This document shows positions 27,711 through 35,341 of a DNA stretch of 64,000 bases, piece after piece; the first letter of the stretch is position 1, and every line of letters starts with the position of its first letter. Source of the DNA: Thermoleophilia bacterium SCSIO 60948. GTDB lineage: Bacteria > Actinomycetota > Thermoleophilia > Solirubrobacterales > 70-9. A program made the position numbers and the translations under genes. The DNA lies in contig CP053031.1 of assembly GCA_021496505.1 (NCBI GenBank), forward strand, positions 1,976,001 to 2,040,000. Direction: 5' to 3'. The notes beneath the pieces are model-generated. The model searched no databases. It had not been told where the DNA came from and saw only the letters and a list, made by a program, of their open reading frames with translations.

Positions 27711-30014
27711 ATGACACCGGAGAGCCTTCCGTTCGCGCCGACGCCAAGCGCCAGCCACGCGGGCCGCACGATGCAGGAGTCCACCTACGAGGCACGCACC
27801 CGGCCGCAGCGGCTGCCCGACGATGCGCCCAACATCCTGATCATCCTGATCGACGACGCCGGACCCGCCCTGCCCGACACCTTCGGTGGCGAGGTTCGCA
27901 CCGACACGCTGAGCCGCGTACACGGCGACGGCATCGGACTCAACCGCTTCCACACGACGGCCATGTGCTCGCCGACGCGCGCGTCGCTGCTGACCGGCCG
28001 CAACCACCATCGGATCGGCAACGGCCAGATCGCCGAGCTCGCCAACGACTGGGACGGCTATGCCGGCGAGATCCCGAAGAGCAGCGCGCTCTGCGCCGAT
28101 GTCCTCAAGGAGTACGGCTACGCCACGGGCGCCTGGGGCAAGTGGCACAACACCCCCGCGATCGAGACGACCCCCGCCGGGCCCTTCCACAACTGGCCCA
28201 GCGAGATCGGGTTCGAGTACTTCTACGGATTTCTCGCCGGAGAGGCCTCCCAGTACGAGCCCAACCTGGTCCGCAACACGACCAGCGTGCTGCCGCCGCG
28301 TACACCCGAGGAGGGGTACCACCTGAGCGAGGATCTCGCCGACGATGCGATCTCCTGGCTGCGGCGCCACGAGGCCTTCGAGCCCGACAAGCCCTTCTTC
28401 ATGTACTGGGCCACGGGCTGCCTGCACGGGCCCCACCACGTGACCAAGGAGTGGGCCGACAGGTACGCGGGCAAGTTCGACGACGGCTGGGACGCCTACC
28501 GCGAGCGCGTCTTTCACCGCGCCAAGGAGAAGGGCTGGATCCCCGCGGAGGCGCAGCTCACGCCGCGCGACCCCCAGATGCCTGCCTGGGACGACATCCC
28601 CGAGGCCCAGCGACCGTTCCAACGGCGCCTGATGGAGGTCGCCGCGGGCTTCGCCGAGCACGCCGACGTACAGGCCGGGCGGGTCATCGACGAGATCGAA
28701 CGCCTCGGCCGAGCCGAGAACACGCTGATCTTCTACATCTGGGGCGACAACGGGTCCTCCGGAGAGGGGCAGAACGGAACGATCAGCGAACTGCTCGCCC
28801 AGAACGGCATCCCGACCACCGTCGACACGCATATCGACGCGCTCGAGGAGATGGGCGGCCTCGACCTGCTCGGCACCCCCAAGGTCGACAACCAGTACCA
28901 CGCCGGCTGGGCCTGGGCGGGGAGTACGCCCTACTCCGGCATGAAGCTGATGGCCTCGGATCTCGGCGGGACGCGCAACCCGCTCGCGATCCGCTGGCCG
29001 GCGCGGATCGCGGCCGACTCGACGCCCCGCAGCCAGTTCCACCACTGCAACGACATCGTGCCGACGATCTACGAACTGCTCGGGATCACCCCGCCACGGA
29101 CCGTACGCGGAGTCCCACAGGACCCGATCGATGGGACGAGCTTCGCCTATGCGTTCGACGACCCCGATGCGCCGGGGCGGCTGATCACCCAGTACTTCGA
29201 GATCATGGGCAGCCGGGCGGTCTACCACGATGGCTGGATGGCGTCGGCCACGGGCCCGCGGCTGCCATGGGTCCCGGGCCTGCCCCCGGGGATCGCCGAC
29301 TGGACGCCCGACGACGACGAGTGGCGTCTCTACAACCTCGACGAGGACTTCTCACAGGCCAACGACCTCGCCGCGGCGATGCCCGAGAAGCTCGCGCAGA
29401 TGAAGGAGACCTTCGCGATCGAGGCGGCCCGAAACAGCGTCTACCCGATAGGCGGCGGGCTCTGGATCCCGGTCTATCACCCGGAGCTGCGGATCTCGAC
29501 CCCCTACCGCGAATGGAACTTCTCCGGGGAGATCACCCGGATGCCGGAGTTCTGCGCGCCGGCCCTCGGCAACCGCGGCAATCTGGTCACGATCGAAGCT
29601 CAGCTGCCGGAGACCGCGGAGGGCGTCCTCTACGCGCTCGGTGGGTCCGGCGGCGGGCTGACCTGCTTCCTCGACGACGGCCATCTCTGCTTCGAGTACA
29701 ACCTGTTCATCGTCCAGCGGACGAAGATCCGCTCCGAACGGCGACTGGCGGCAGGTCCCGCCAGGATCGAGGTCTCGACCGAATACGCGGATGGGGTCGC
29801 TCCGGGAGGCGCGCTGCGAATCGAGCTATCCGTCGACGGCGAGCAGTTTGCGACGGGCGTCGTTCCCGTCAGCGCCCCGCTGCTGTTCAGCGCCAACGAT
29901 TGCCTCGATATCGGCACCTGCCTCGGCGGCCCGGTCTCACTCGACTACTACGACCGGGCTCCATTCCCGTTCAACGGGACGATCGACGGGGTCCACGTCC
30001 GCTACACGGCGTAG
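27711..30014 (+). CDS. arylsulfatase, formylglycine-dependent
   Basis: A 767-residue sulfatase of the alkaline phosphatase superfamily. The N-terminal NILIILIDDAG gives the metal aspartates. The formylglycine signature C-x-P-x-R is present as Cys86 in TAMCSPTRASLLTGR, followed by GAWGKWH and the YWATGCLHGPHH metal/active-site His region. WGDNGSSGEG supplies the second Asp-Asn metal site. The last 170 residues form a beta-rich module of unknown role. No signal peptide is evident. The ATG was preferred over an upstream TTG. No formylglycine-generating enzyme gene is in the window, so modification must come from elsewhere. Confidence 0.93.
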   Translation: MTPESLPFAPTPSASHAGRTMQESTYEARTRPQRLPDDAPNILIILIDDAGPALPDTFGGEVRTDTLSRVHGDGIGLNRFHTTAMCSPTRASLLTGRNHHRIGNGQIAELANDWDGYAGEIPKSSALCADVLKEYGYATGAWGKWHNTPAIETTPAGPFHNWPSEIGFEYFYGFLAGEASQYEPNLVRNTTSVLPPRTPEEGYHLSEDLADDAISWLRRHEAFEPDKPFFMYWATGCLHGPHHVTKEWADRYAGKFDDGWDAYRERVFHRAKEKGWIPAEAQLTPRDPQMPAWDDIPEAQRPFQRRLMEVAAGFAEHADVQAGRVIDEIERLGRAENTLIFYIWGDNGSSGEGQNGTISELLAQNGIPTTVDTHIDALEEMGGLDLLGTPKVDNQYHAGWAWAGSTPYSGMKLMASDLGGTRNPLAIRWPARIAADSTPRSQFHHCNDIVPTIYELLGITPPRTVRGVPQDPIDGTSFAYAFDDPDAPGRLITQYFEIMGSRAVYHDGWMASATGPRLPWVPGLPPGIADWTPDDDEWRLYNLDEDFSQANDLAAAMPEKLAQMKETFAIEAARNSVYPIGGGLWIPVYHPELRISTPYREWNFSGEITRMPEFCAPALGNRGNLVTIEAQLPETAEGVLYALGGSGGGLTCFLDDGHLCFEYNLFIVQRTKIRSERRLAAGPARIEVSTEYADGVAPGGALRIELSVDGEQFATGVVPVSAPLLFSANDCLDIGTCLGGPVSLDYYDRAPFPFNGTIDGVHVRYTA

Positions 30015-30015
30015 G

Positions 30016-30315
30016 TCAGCGGATCTCGAAGCTCTCGGCTCCACTCGGCTCGGCGGGCGATACGTCGAGCCGATCCACCGACGCGTTGCCGGGGCCTCCG
30101 CGGAGGAACTCGAGCCCGTCGTCGACGGCGCCCTCCGGACCCTCGAGGAGGCCCTCCACGCTGCCGTCGTCGGCGTTTCGCACCCAACCGGCGAGGCCCA
30201 GCCGCTCGGCCTCGCGCCGGGTCGAATCACGGAAGAAGACACCCTGGACGCGACCCGTCGCGAGGAACCTCCGCGCGACGCGGTCGCCGGCGTCCGAACT
30301 CGCCGAACCGGGCAG
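30016..30315 (-). CDS. acyP: acylphosphatase with non-canonical start
   Basis: The frame encodes a complete acylphosphatase: GRVQGVFFRDSTRREAERLG with catalytic Arg29, and GWVRNADDGSVEG with catalytic Asn47, then a C-terminal ESFEIR strand and TGA. The enzyme hydrolyses carboxyl-phosphate bonds of acyl phosphates. No ATG, GTG or TTG exists between the cupin stop codon (TAG, 30319-30321, same frame) and the first motif. The only usual near-cognate start is the CTG at 30315, giving 99 residues. It is likely translated by re-initiation after the cupin gene. Its stop is 1 nt from the end of the convergent sulfatase. Confidence 0.85.
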   Translation of the reverse strand: MPGSASSDAGDRVARRFLATGRVQGVFFRDSTRREAERLGLAGWVRNADDGSVEGLLEGPEGAVDDGLEFLRGGPGNASVDRLDVSPAEPSGAESFEIR

Positions 30316-30318
30316 CGG

Positions 30319-30732
30319 CTAGGACTCCTCGTAGTCGTCGTCGTAGTCGTCGTAGCCCTGAGCCTGTGCCGCGACGCGCTCGCCGTAGAGCTCGTCGGCG
30401 GACACGCCGGGGCTGTTGACGCTGACGAGCACGAGCTCGTCGTCCTCGGCGGCCGAGATCCGGTGGTCGGTCGCCGGTGGGATCATCACGAGATCACCCG
30501 GGGAGAGCTCGACCTCCTCGCCGGTGGCGGCCATCCTGCCGCTGCCGAAGGCGATCACGTAGAGCTGCTCGGCCTCCTCGTTGGAGCGCAGCTGCTCGGA
30601 GGCCCCGGCCGGGAGCTCGAGCCAGGTGGCCGAGAGATTGCGAGAGCCGAGCTCGCCCGCGTCCATGAGGATGGACGCGCTCATCTGGTGGACATCGATC
30701 ACGGGAGCCTCGGAGAGGCGTCTGACCAGCAT
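30319..30732 (-). CDS. cupin-domain protein
   Basis: The 137-residue protein is a single cupin barrel: LGSRNLSATWLELPAG, EEAEQLYVIAFGSGRM, ELSPGDLVMIPPATDHRI. The metal-binding His usual in the first cupin motif is absent (LPAGASEQLRSNEEAEQLY), so it may be a ligand-binding rather than catalytic cupin. The C-terminal tail is acidic and Tyr-rich (YDDYDDDYEES). A TATAAA hexamer 8 nt before the ATG implies a leaderless mRNA shared with acyP. The specific function is not evident. Confidence 0.82.
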   Translation of the reverse strand: MLVRRLSEAPVIDVHQMSASILMDAGELGSRNLSATWLELPAGASEQLRSNEEAEQLYVIAFGSGRMAATGEEVELSPGDLVMIPPATDHRISAAEDDELVLVSVNSPGVSADELYGERVAAQAQGYDDYDDDYEES

Positions 30733-30740
30733 CGATGCGC

Positions 30741-30746
30741 TTTATA
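30741..30746 (-). promoter_or_regulatory. -10 hexamer TATAAA of cupin-acyP
   Basis: TATAAA lies 8 nt upstream of the cupin ATG, within the 36-nt gap after the leuS stop; the message would begin at or beside the start codon. Confidence 0.6.
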
Positions 30747-30768
30747 GCGGAAGGCGCGCCGTGCGGTG

Positions 30769-33279
30769 CTAAGCCGAGGGCCGAGCGACGAGGTTGACGA
30801 GCTTTCCGGGCACGACGACCTCCTTGACGACGTCCATGCCCTCGAGGTGCGCGCGCACCGACTCATCGGCGCGCGCGAGCTCGAGAAGCGCGTCCCGGTC
30901 GGCGCTCGAGTCGGCCTCGATCCGCGCCCGCAGCTTGCCGTTGACCTGGACGACGAGCGTGATCGTCTCCCGCGCCAGAACCTCCGGATCGGCGGTCGGC
31001 CACGGCTGCTCCCAGACGCGCTCGCCGGTCAGGCGGTCGTAGACCTCCGAGGCGAGGTGGGGCGCGAACGGGAAGATCAGCGAGGCGGCCGTCGCGGTGG
31101 CGAAGCGGGCGGCGGTCGGTCCGCCCGGCGCGTCTCGCAGCTCGTCCTTGACGAGGTAGGCCTCGTTGATCAGCTCCATGACGGCGGCGATCGCGGTGTG
31201 GAAGGCAAAACCCTCGCCGATGTCACGGGTCGCCTTGTCGATCGCCCAGTGGATCTTGAGGTTGAGCCTCGACGCAGCCTCGGGCGTCTGCCCGTTCGCG
31301 GCCTCGGCGCCGGGGTCCTCGGGCCAGGCGCGGACCTCCTCGCTGAGACGCCAGAGGCGCCCGAGGAAGCGATGGACGCCCTCGACCCCTGCGTCGACCC
31401 AGTCGCCACCGCGCTCCGGAGGGCCCATGAAGCAGACGTAGGTGCGTGCGGTGTCGGCGCCGTAGCGCTCGACCGTCTCGACGGCGCTCACCGCGTTGCC
31501 CTTCGAAGAGCTCATCTTCGCCCCGTCGCGGGTGATCATCCCCTGGGTCAGGAGGTTCGTGAACGGCTCGAGCGCCTCGAGGCGGTCGTCGTCGTGGAGC
31601 GCCTTGACGAAGAAGCGCGAGTAGAGCAGGTGGAGGATCGCGTGCTCGACGCCGCCGATGTACTGGTCGACCGACATCCAGTGGTCGGCCGCCTCGCGGC
31701 TCCACGGCGCCTCGTGATTGTGCGGGTCGAGGTAGCGGATGTAGTACCAGGACGAATCGACGAAGGTGTCCATCGTGTCCGTCTCGCGGCGCGCCGGGCC
31801 GCCGCAGCGGGGACACGTCGTGTTGACCCAGTCGGTGACCGCGGCGAGCGGGCTCTGGCCCTTCGGCGCGTACTCCTCGACGTCCGGGAGCTCGACCGGC
31901 AGCTGGTCCTCGGGGACCGGGACCTGCCCGCAGTCCGAGCAGTAGACGATCGGGATCGGGCAGCCCCAGTAGCGCTGGCGGGAGAGCAGCCAGTCGCGAA
32001 GCCTGTAGTTGACCGTCATCTCGCCACGGCCCGTCTCGGCGAGCCAGTCGATGATCGCCTGCTTGGCCTCGGCGGGCGCGAGGCCGTCGAAGCGACCGGA
32101 GTTGACCATCCGGACCTCAGAGGACTGCTCGACGAACGCCTCGTCGAGCGGAGCTTCCTCCTCCCCCGGTTCGGCCACGACGCGGCGGATCGGGAGCTCG
32201 TGCGCGCGGGCGAAGTCGAAGTCGCGCTCGTCGTGCCCCGGCACGGCCATGACGGCGCCGGTGCCGTACTCCATCAACACGTAGTCGGCGACCCAGACCG
32301 GGATCTCCTCGCCGTTGACCGGGTTGGTGACGGTGCGGCCCGTGGGGACGCCGGTCTTCTCGCGGTCCTCGGCGCCGCGCTCGGCCGCGCTCGAGCGCGC
32401 GGCGCGGTCGACGTACTCCGCGACGGCGGCCTCGTTCGGACCTCCGGCCGCCATCTCGCCGACGAGCGGGTGCTCGGGCGCCAGCGCGAAGAACGTCGCC
32501 CCGAAGAGGGTGTCCGGACGGGTCGTGAAGACGGGGAAATCGAGCCCGAGCTCCGCGCAGCGGAAGTCGACGCGGGCGCCCTCGGAGCGGCCGATCCAGT
32601 TGCGCTGCATCGTCACGACGTGCTCGGGCCACTTGCCGAGCAGGTCGAAGTCGGAGAGCAGACGATCCGCGTAGGCGGTGATCCTGAAGAACCACTGCTC
32701 GAGCCGGCGCTGCTCGACGAGCGCGCCGCAGCGCTCGCAGTGGCCGTCGACGACCTGCTCGTTGGCGAGCACGGTCTGGTCGTTGGGGCACCACTGGACG
32801 GGTGCCTCGTCGCGGTAGGCGAGTCCCAGCTCGCGCAGGCGGAGGAAGATCCACTGCGTCCAGCGGTAGTACTCGGGCGTGTGGGTGGCGACCTCGCGCG
32901 ACCAGTCGATCGAGATCCCCCAGCGCTTGAACTGCTGGCGGTAGGCGGAGATCGAGCGCTCGGTCGCGACGCGCGGGTGGACGCCCGTCTTGATCGCGTT
33001 GTTCTCGGCCGGGAGGCCGAACGCGTCGTAGCCCATCGGGTGGACGACCTCGAAGCCGTTGCGGCGCCGGAAGTGGGCGATCGCGTCGCCAATCGAATAG
33101 TTCTTGAGGTGGCCGACGTGAGGCTCGCCCGACGGGTAGGGCAGCATCTCGAGCACGTAGGACTTCGGCTTGGCGGGGTCGAAGCCCGGCTGACCCGGGT
33201 TCGGAACCTCCCAGGTGTGCTCGGCCTCCCAGACCGCCTGCCAGCGGGCCTCGATCTCTGAGGGGTCGTAGCGGTCCAT
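30769..33279 (-). CDS. leuS: leucyl-tRNA synthetase
   Basis: LeuS charges tRNA-Leu. The 836-residue class I synthetase starts MDRYDPSEIEARWQAVWE, has the HIGH-type motif in PSGEPHVGHLKNY, the CP1 editing domain (VFTTRPDTLFGATF; TGAVMAVPGHDERDFDFA), the zinc-type Cys pairs, the KMSKS-type motif GAKMSSSKGN, and the anticodon-binding and C-terminal domains (LVVQVNGKLR). The frame is open far upstream, but the family N-terminus and a TAGAAT hexamer 11 nt upstream fix the ATG at 33279. Confidence 0.97.
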   Translation of the reverse strand: MDRYDPSEIEARWQAVWEAEHTWEVPNPGQPGFDPAKPKSYVLEMLPYPSGEPHVGHLKNYSIGDAIAHFRRRNGFEVVHPMGYDAFGLPAENNAIKTGVHPRVATERSISAYRQQFKRWGISIDWSREVATHTPEYYRWTQWIFLRLRELGLAYRDEAPVQWCPNDQTVLANEQVVDGHCERCGALVEQRRLEQWFFRITAYADRLLSDFDLLGKWPEHVVTMQRNWIGRSEGARVDFRCAELGLDFPVFTTRPDTLFGATFFALAPEHPLVGEMAAGGPNEAAVAEYVDRAARSSAAERGAEDREKTGVPTGRTVTNPVNGEEIPVWVADYVLMEYGTGAVMAVPGHDERDFDFARAHELPIRRVVAEPGEEEAPLDEAFVEQSSEVRMVNSGRFDGLAPAEAKQAIIDWLAETGRGEMTVNYRLRDWLLSRQRYWGCPIPIVYCSDCGQVPVPEDQLPVELPDVEEYAPKGQSPLAAVTDWVNTTCPRCGGPARRETDTMDTFVDSSWYYIRYLDPHNHEAPWSREAADHWMSVDQYIGGVEHAILHLLYSRFFVKALHDDDRLEALEPFTNLLTQGMITRDGAKMSSSKGNAVSAVETVERYGADTARTYVCFMGPPERGGDWVDAGVEGVHRFLGRLWRLSEEVRAWPEDPGAEAANGQTPEAASRLNLKIHWAIDKATRDIGEGFAFHTAIAAVMELINEAYLVKDELRDAPGGPTAARFATATAASLIFPFAPHLASEVYDRLTGERVWEQPWPTADPEVLARETITLVVQVNGKLRARIEADSSADRDALLELARADESVRAHLEGMDVVKEVVVPGKLVNLVARPSA

Positions 33280-33290
33280 TCCGGGCGGCG

Positions 33291-33296
33291 ATTCTA
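33291..33296 (-). promoter_or_regulatory. -10 hexamer TAGAAT of leuS
   Basis: TAGAAT is 11 nt before the leuS ATG, without a Shine-Dalgarno between. Confidence 0.5.
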
Positions 33297-33324
33297 CGGT
33301 CGCGAAGCGGCGGACCCCGGGGCG

Positions 33325-33363
33325 TATCATCGATCGCGAGGCGTACCACGACCCTTGGAGAGG
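33325..33363 (+). promoter_or_regulatory. promoter (TATCAT) and ribosome binding site of the 74-residue gene
   Basis: TATCAT at 33325-33330 is followed by a leader with GGAGAGG at 33357-33363, four nt before the ATG at 33368. It is divergent from the leuS promoter. Confidence 0.5.
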
Positions 33364-33367
33364 TGCC

Positions 33368-33592
33368 ATGGCCAAGCTCATCAGGTTCGATCGAAGCGGA
33401 CATTCGACCCTCGCCGAGTGGGAGCTCACCGATGACCGGGCACGCGCGCAGGCGTCGCGCCTCCTCGAAGGCGAGCTGGAGCGCGGGATGATCGCGTCGG
33501 CGAGCCGCGCCGGCGGTGAGGCCGAGGTCGTGCGCGCGCTGCCCGCCGACGCCGAGCTCGTGATCCTCCGCCGGCCGATCGTCGGCGGCTGA
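33368..33592 (+). CDS. small conserved-looking protein, unknown function
   Basis: The 74-residue protein (starting MAKLIRFDRSGHSTLAEW) has a strong Shine-Dalgarno and ATG start. It looks like a compact alpha/beta protein: an N-terminal strand, a helix (DDRARAQASRLLEGELERG) and a C-terminal strand pair (AELVILRRPIV). No family is recognised. Its TGA overlaps a CTG that is the best start for the next frame (CTGA), suggesting the two form an operon. Confidence 0.7.
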   Translation: MAKLIRFDRSGHSTLAEWELTDDRARAQASRLLEGELERGMIASASRAGGEAEVVRALPADAELVILRRPIVGG

Positions 33593-34356
33593 GCGACCGG
33601 GCTGACATCGGTCGCGGGGCGCCGGGGTCCGGGGCGGCTCTCGCCGACGGCCCCGGGGACGGGCGGCTGCCGGAGGCGGCGGAGCTCGGCTGGCGCGAGG
33701 TCCCGAGCGAAGGGTCGCTGCGGCGGCGTGGGCGTCGCTGGACGCTCTGGACCTGGGTCACCTCGGGCTACCTGCTGATCCCGACCGGCTTCCTCGTCTG
33801 GCTCGAGCCGCTGGCGTTTCCGGTGCTCGGGCTCGCGATGCTCCACGCCTGGGCGATCCCGACGATCACGGCGCGGCGTGGCGCGCGGTCGATCGTCCCG
33901 CTGGGGAGCGAGCGCAGCGCGGCTCATGACGATTCGCTTCGGCCCGATTCGCAACGCGTCGCGCTCGGACTCCTGGCCGATCTGCTCGGTCACCGCGAGC
34001 GCGAGCTGATGAGCGCGACGGGTCTCGCGCTACAGCGCGGTGCGCTCGGTACCTGGCTGGTCGGCGAGCAGGGTGCGGCGCTCGTGCGCTGCGCCGGACG
34101 GCGGACCGACTGCTGGTGCGTGAGGATTCGTGACGTCGAGGAGCTGCCCGCCGCCGACCGGGTGGCGCACCTGCTGCTGGCGTTGCGCGAGGACGAGCGC
34201 GGCTTCGCGAAGGTCGCGAACCTGGCGTTCTCGGGTGCGACGGGACGGATCCGCCGCAGGTTGCCGTCGGCCTCCCGAGCGGCGATCGTCGCCGCCCGGG
34301 AGATCGAGGAGTCGCGGGCGCGCGGACCCGCGACCGGCGCTACTCGACCGGTGTGA
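33589..34356 (+). CDS. membrane-anchored protein, unknown, CTG start
   Basis: An open frame from 33520 to 34356 contains one or two membrane segments (WTLWTWVTSGYLLI then GFLVWLEPLAFPVLGLAMLH) followed by a soluble alpha/beta part (SQRVALGLLADLLGHRERE, GTWLVGEQGAALVRCAGR, LLALREDERGFAKVANLAF). No ATG, GTG or TTG precedes the first helix: the first canonical start, GTG 33823, lies inside the hydrophobic region. The CTG at 33589 overlaps the upstream stop as CTGA and gives 255 residues. The family is not recognised. The end overlaps the convergent gene at 34340 by 17 nt. Confidence 0.65.
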   Translation: MSDRADIGRGAPGSGAALADGPGDGRLPEAAELGWREVPSEGSLRRRGRRWTLWTWVTSGYLLIPTGFLVWLEPLAFPVLGLAMLHAWAIPTITARRGARSIVPLGSERSAAHDDSLRPDSQRVALGLLADLLGHRERELMSATGLALQRGALGTWLVGEQGAALVRCAGRRTDCWCVRIRDVEELPAADRVAHLLLALREDERGFAKVANLAFSGATGRIRRRLPSASRAAIVAAREIEESRARGPATGATRPV

Positions 34357-34711
34357 CCCTGATCGTCTTGCTCTTTCCGGCCGCGCAGCCGGAGGTCTTG
34401 GGGGCCTTGGCGTAGAAGCGGCCCTTCTTCTCGCCGGTGTTACCGGTCGACCACTTGTAGGCGTTGCCCTCCTTCGAGGCGTTGTCGGTCGCGATCTTCT
34501 CGTCGGGACCATTGCGGACGCGCATCACCTTGATCGTGCGCTCCTCGGTGCACTTCGGCTCCCTGCTGGACTTGACCTTGCCCTGGAAGTCGCCGTTCTC
34601 ACCCTTGATCGTGACCTGCGTCTCCGCTGGAGCGCGGGCCGTCGCCGGCGCCGCGACTACGAGCGCTCCGATCATCGCGATCGCCAGCAGACCGATCGTT
34701 GTCCTCTTCAT
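34340..34711 (-). CDS. small secreted protein, unknown
   Basis: The 123-residue protein has a classic signal peptide (MKRTTIGLLAIAMIGALVVAAPATARA), then a basic, Lys/Ser-rich mature part with a pair of cysteines (REPKCTEERTIKVMRV and PKTSGCAAGKSKT) likely in a disulfide. A good GGAGG lies 7 nt before the ATG at 34711, which decides the start over a longer open frame. It shares the small Cys-paired secreted style with the three proteins at 57-58.8 kb but shows no obvious sequence identity to them. Confidence 0.78.
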   Translation of the reverse strand: MKRTTIGLLAIAMIGALVVAAPATARAPAETQVTIKGENGDFQGKVKSSREPKCTEERTIKVMRVRNGPDEKIATDNASKEGNAYKWSTGNTGEKKGRFYAKAPKTSGCAAGKSKTIRVTPVE

Positions 34712-34763
34712 CCAGAACCTCCGCGGGTAGCGGCCCACCCCCGGCGAGCCTCTCGGTTCGAAC

Positions 34764-34937
34764 CTAGACGCGGTCCGGGGAGGTGGCAAGCGCAGCGGCC
34801 GACGAGAGCCGGGCGGCGGGCCTTCCATGGCGCAAGACGAGCACTTCCCGACCGGCGCTCGCCTGCTCGAGATAGAAGCCGAACCGATCCCGGAAGTCGT
34901 GCGCAGAGACCTCGAGTCGGTCCGCTGGTTCGGCGAG
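34764..34937 (-). pseudogene. Phd/YefM-like antitoxin segment without start codon
   Basis: Directly after the tRNA-Ala 3' end, the frame reads RLEVSAHDFRDRFGFYLEQA followed by SAGREVLVLRHGRPAARL, an almost complete Phd/YefM antitoxin fold (beta, helix, beta hairpin with the GRPAARL end). No ATG, GTG, TTG or CTG exists between the tRNA and this segment. The frame is instead continuous upstream through the tRNA gene into the nuclease remnant. No toxin gene (PIN, Doc, RelE) adjoins. It may be a remnant, or a gene initiated inside the tRNA sequence, where an in-frame ATG exists. Confidence 0.55.
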
Positions 34938-34939
34938 GA

Positions 34940-35012
34940 TGGAGCTGAGGGGGCTCGAACCCCTGACCTCCGCCATGCCATGGCGGCGCTCTCCCAGCTG
35001 AGCTACAGCCCC
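34940..35012 (-). tRNA. tRNA-Ala (anticodon GGC)
   Basis: The 73-nt sequence folds as a full cloverleaf: acceptor GGGGCTG/CAGCTCC (one G-U pair), D stem GCTC/GAGC, anticodon stem CCGCC/GGCGG around the loop ATGGCAT with anticodon GGC, and T arm AGGGG TTCGAGC CCCCT. The CCA end is not encoded. The anticodon reads GCC/GCU alanine codons, GCC being heavily used here. It lies wholly inside an open reading frame (see neighbours). Confidence 0.96.
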
Positions 35013-35309
35013 AAGTTCGTAATCGGCAGCCCACCTTATCGCGGCGCGCTGTCCGTTCTTGGCTGCATTCAATCGAAGCCGGAGGGCCTGGCGGCCCTCG
35101 ACCTCGGCGGCCGGAATGAGGTACGTCCGACGCAGATCTCCGCAGTAGGCCGCTACGAAGTCGATCTCATCGACGCCGTAGGTCGAACGTACATACCCCC
35201 GGGTTGTCGAGCGACAGCGACCGACCTGGACGTTATCGAGCCCTTGGCGTTCGCATCGAGCTGCTCGTTGAGATCGGACACCCGCCCATCGTCGCGCGAT
35301 CCGGCGCAC
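35013..35309 (-). pseudogene. remnant of a group I intron-associated PD-(D/E)XK-type nuclease
   Basis: The frame encodes GVDEIDFVAAYCGDLRRTYL, IPAAEVEGRQALRLRL and AKNGQRAAIRWAADYEL, which match my knowledge of the C-terminal half of the PDDEXK_5 (I-Ssp6803I-like) family. The N-terminal half, with the catalytic D and QxK strand, is missing: only a decayed VQVGRCRST remains and the DNA upstream soon meets the DivIVA-like gene. The frame does not stop at the end but enters the tRNA-Ala at codon 100 with no gap. Without the catalytic part it is very likely inactive. Confidence 0.6.
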
Positions 35310-35341
35310 GGATGATGCGCACTCCGAAGCGGTTCGCGTAC

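Noticed and set aside
30319-30321. Recoding or programmed readthrough of TAG, since acyP and nadD both follow an in-frame TAG
   Set aside because: TAG ends other genes normally here, the joined proteins have no functional relation, and near-cognate re-initiation explains both cases more simply.
30769-33993. 1074-codon leuS frame
   Set aside because: The first 238 codons lack homology and overlap plus-strand genes and promoters; the family start and a -10 hexamer fix the ATG at 33279.
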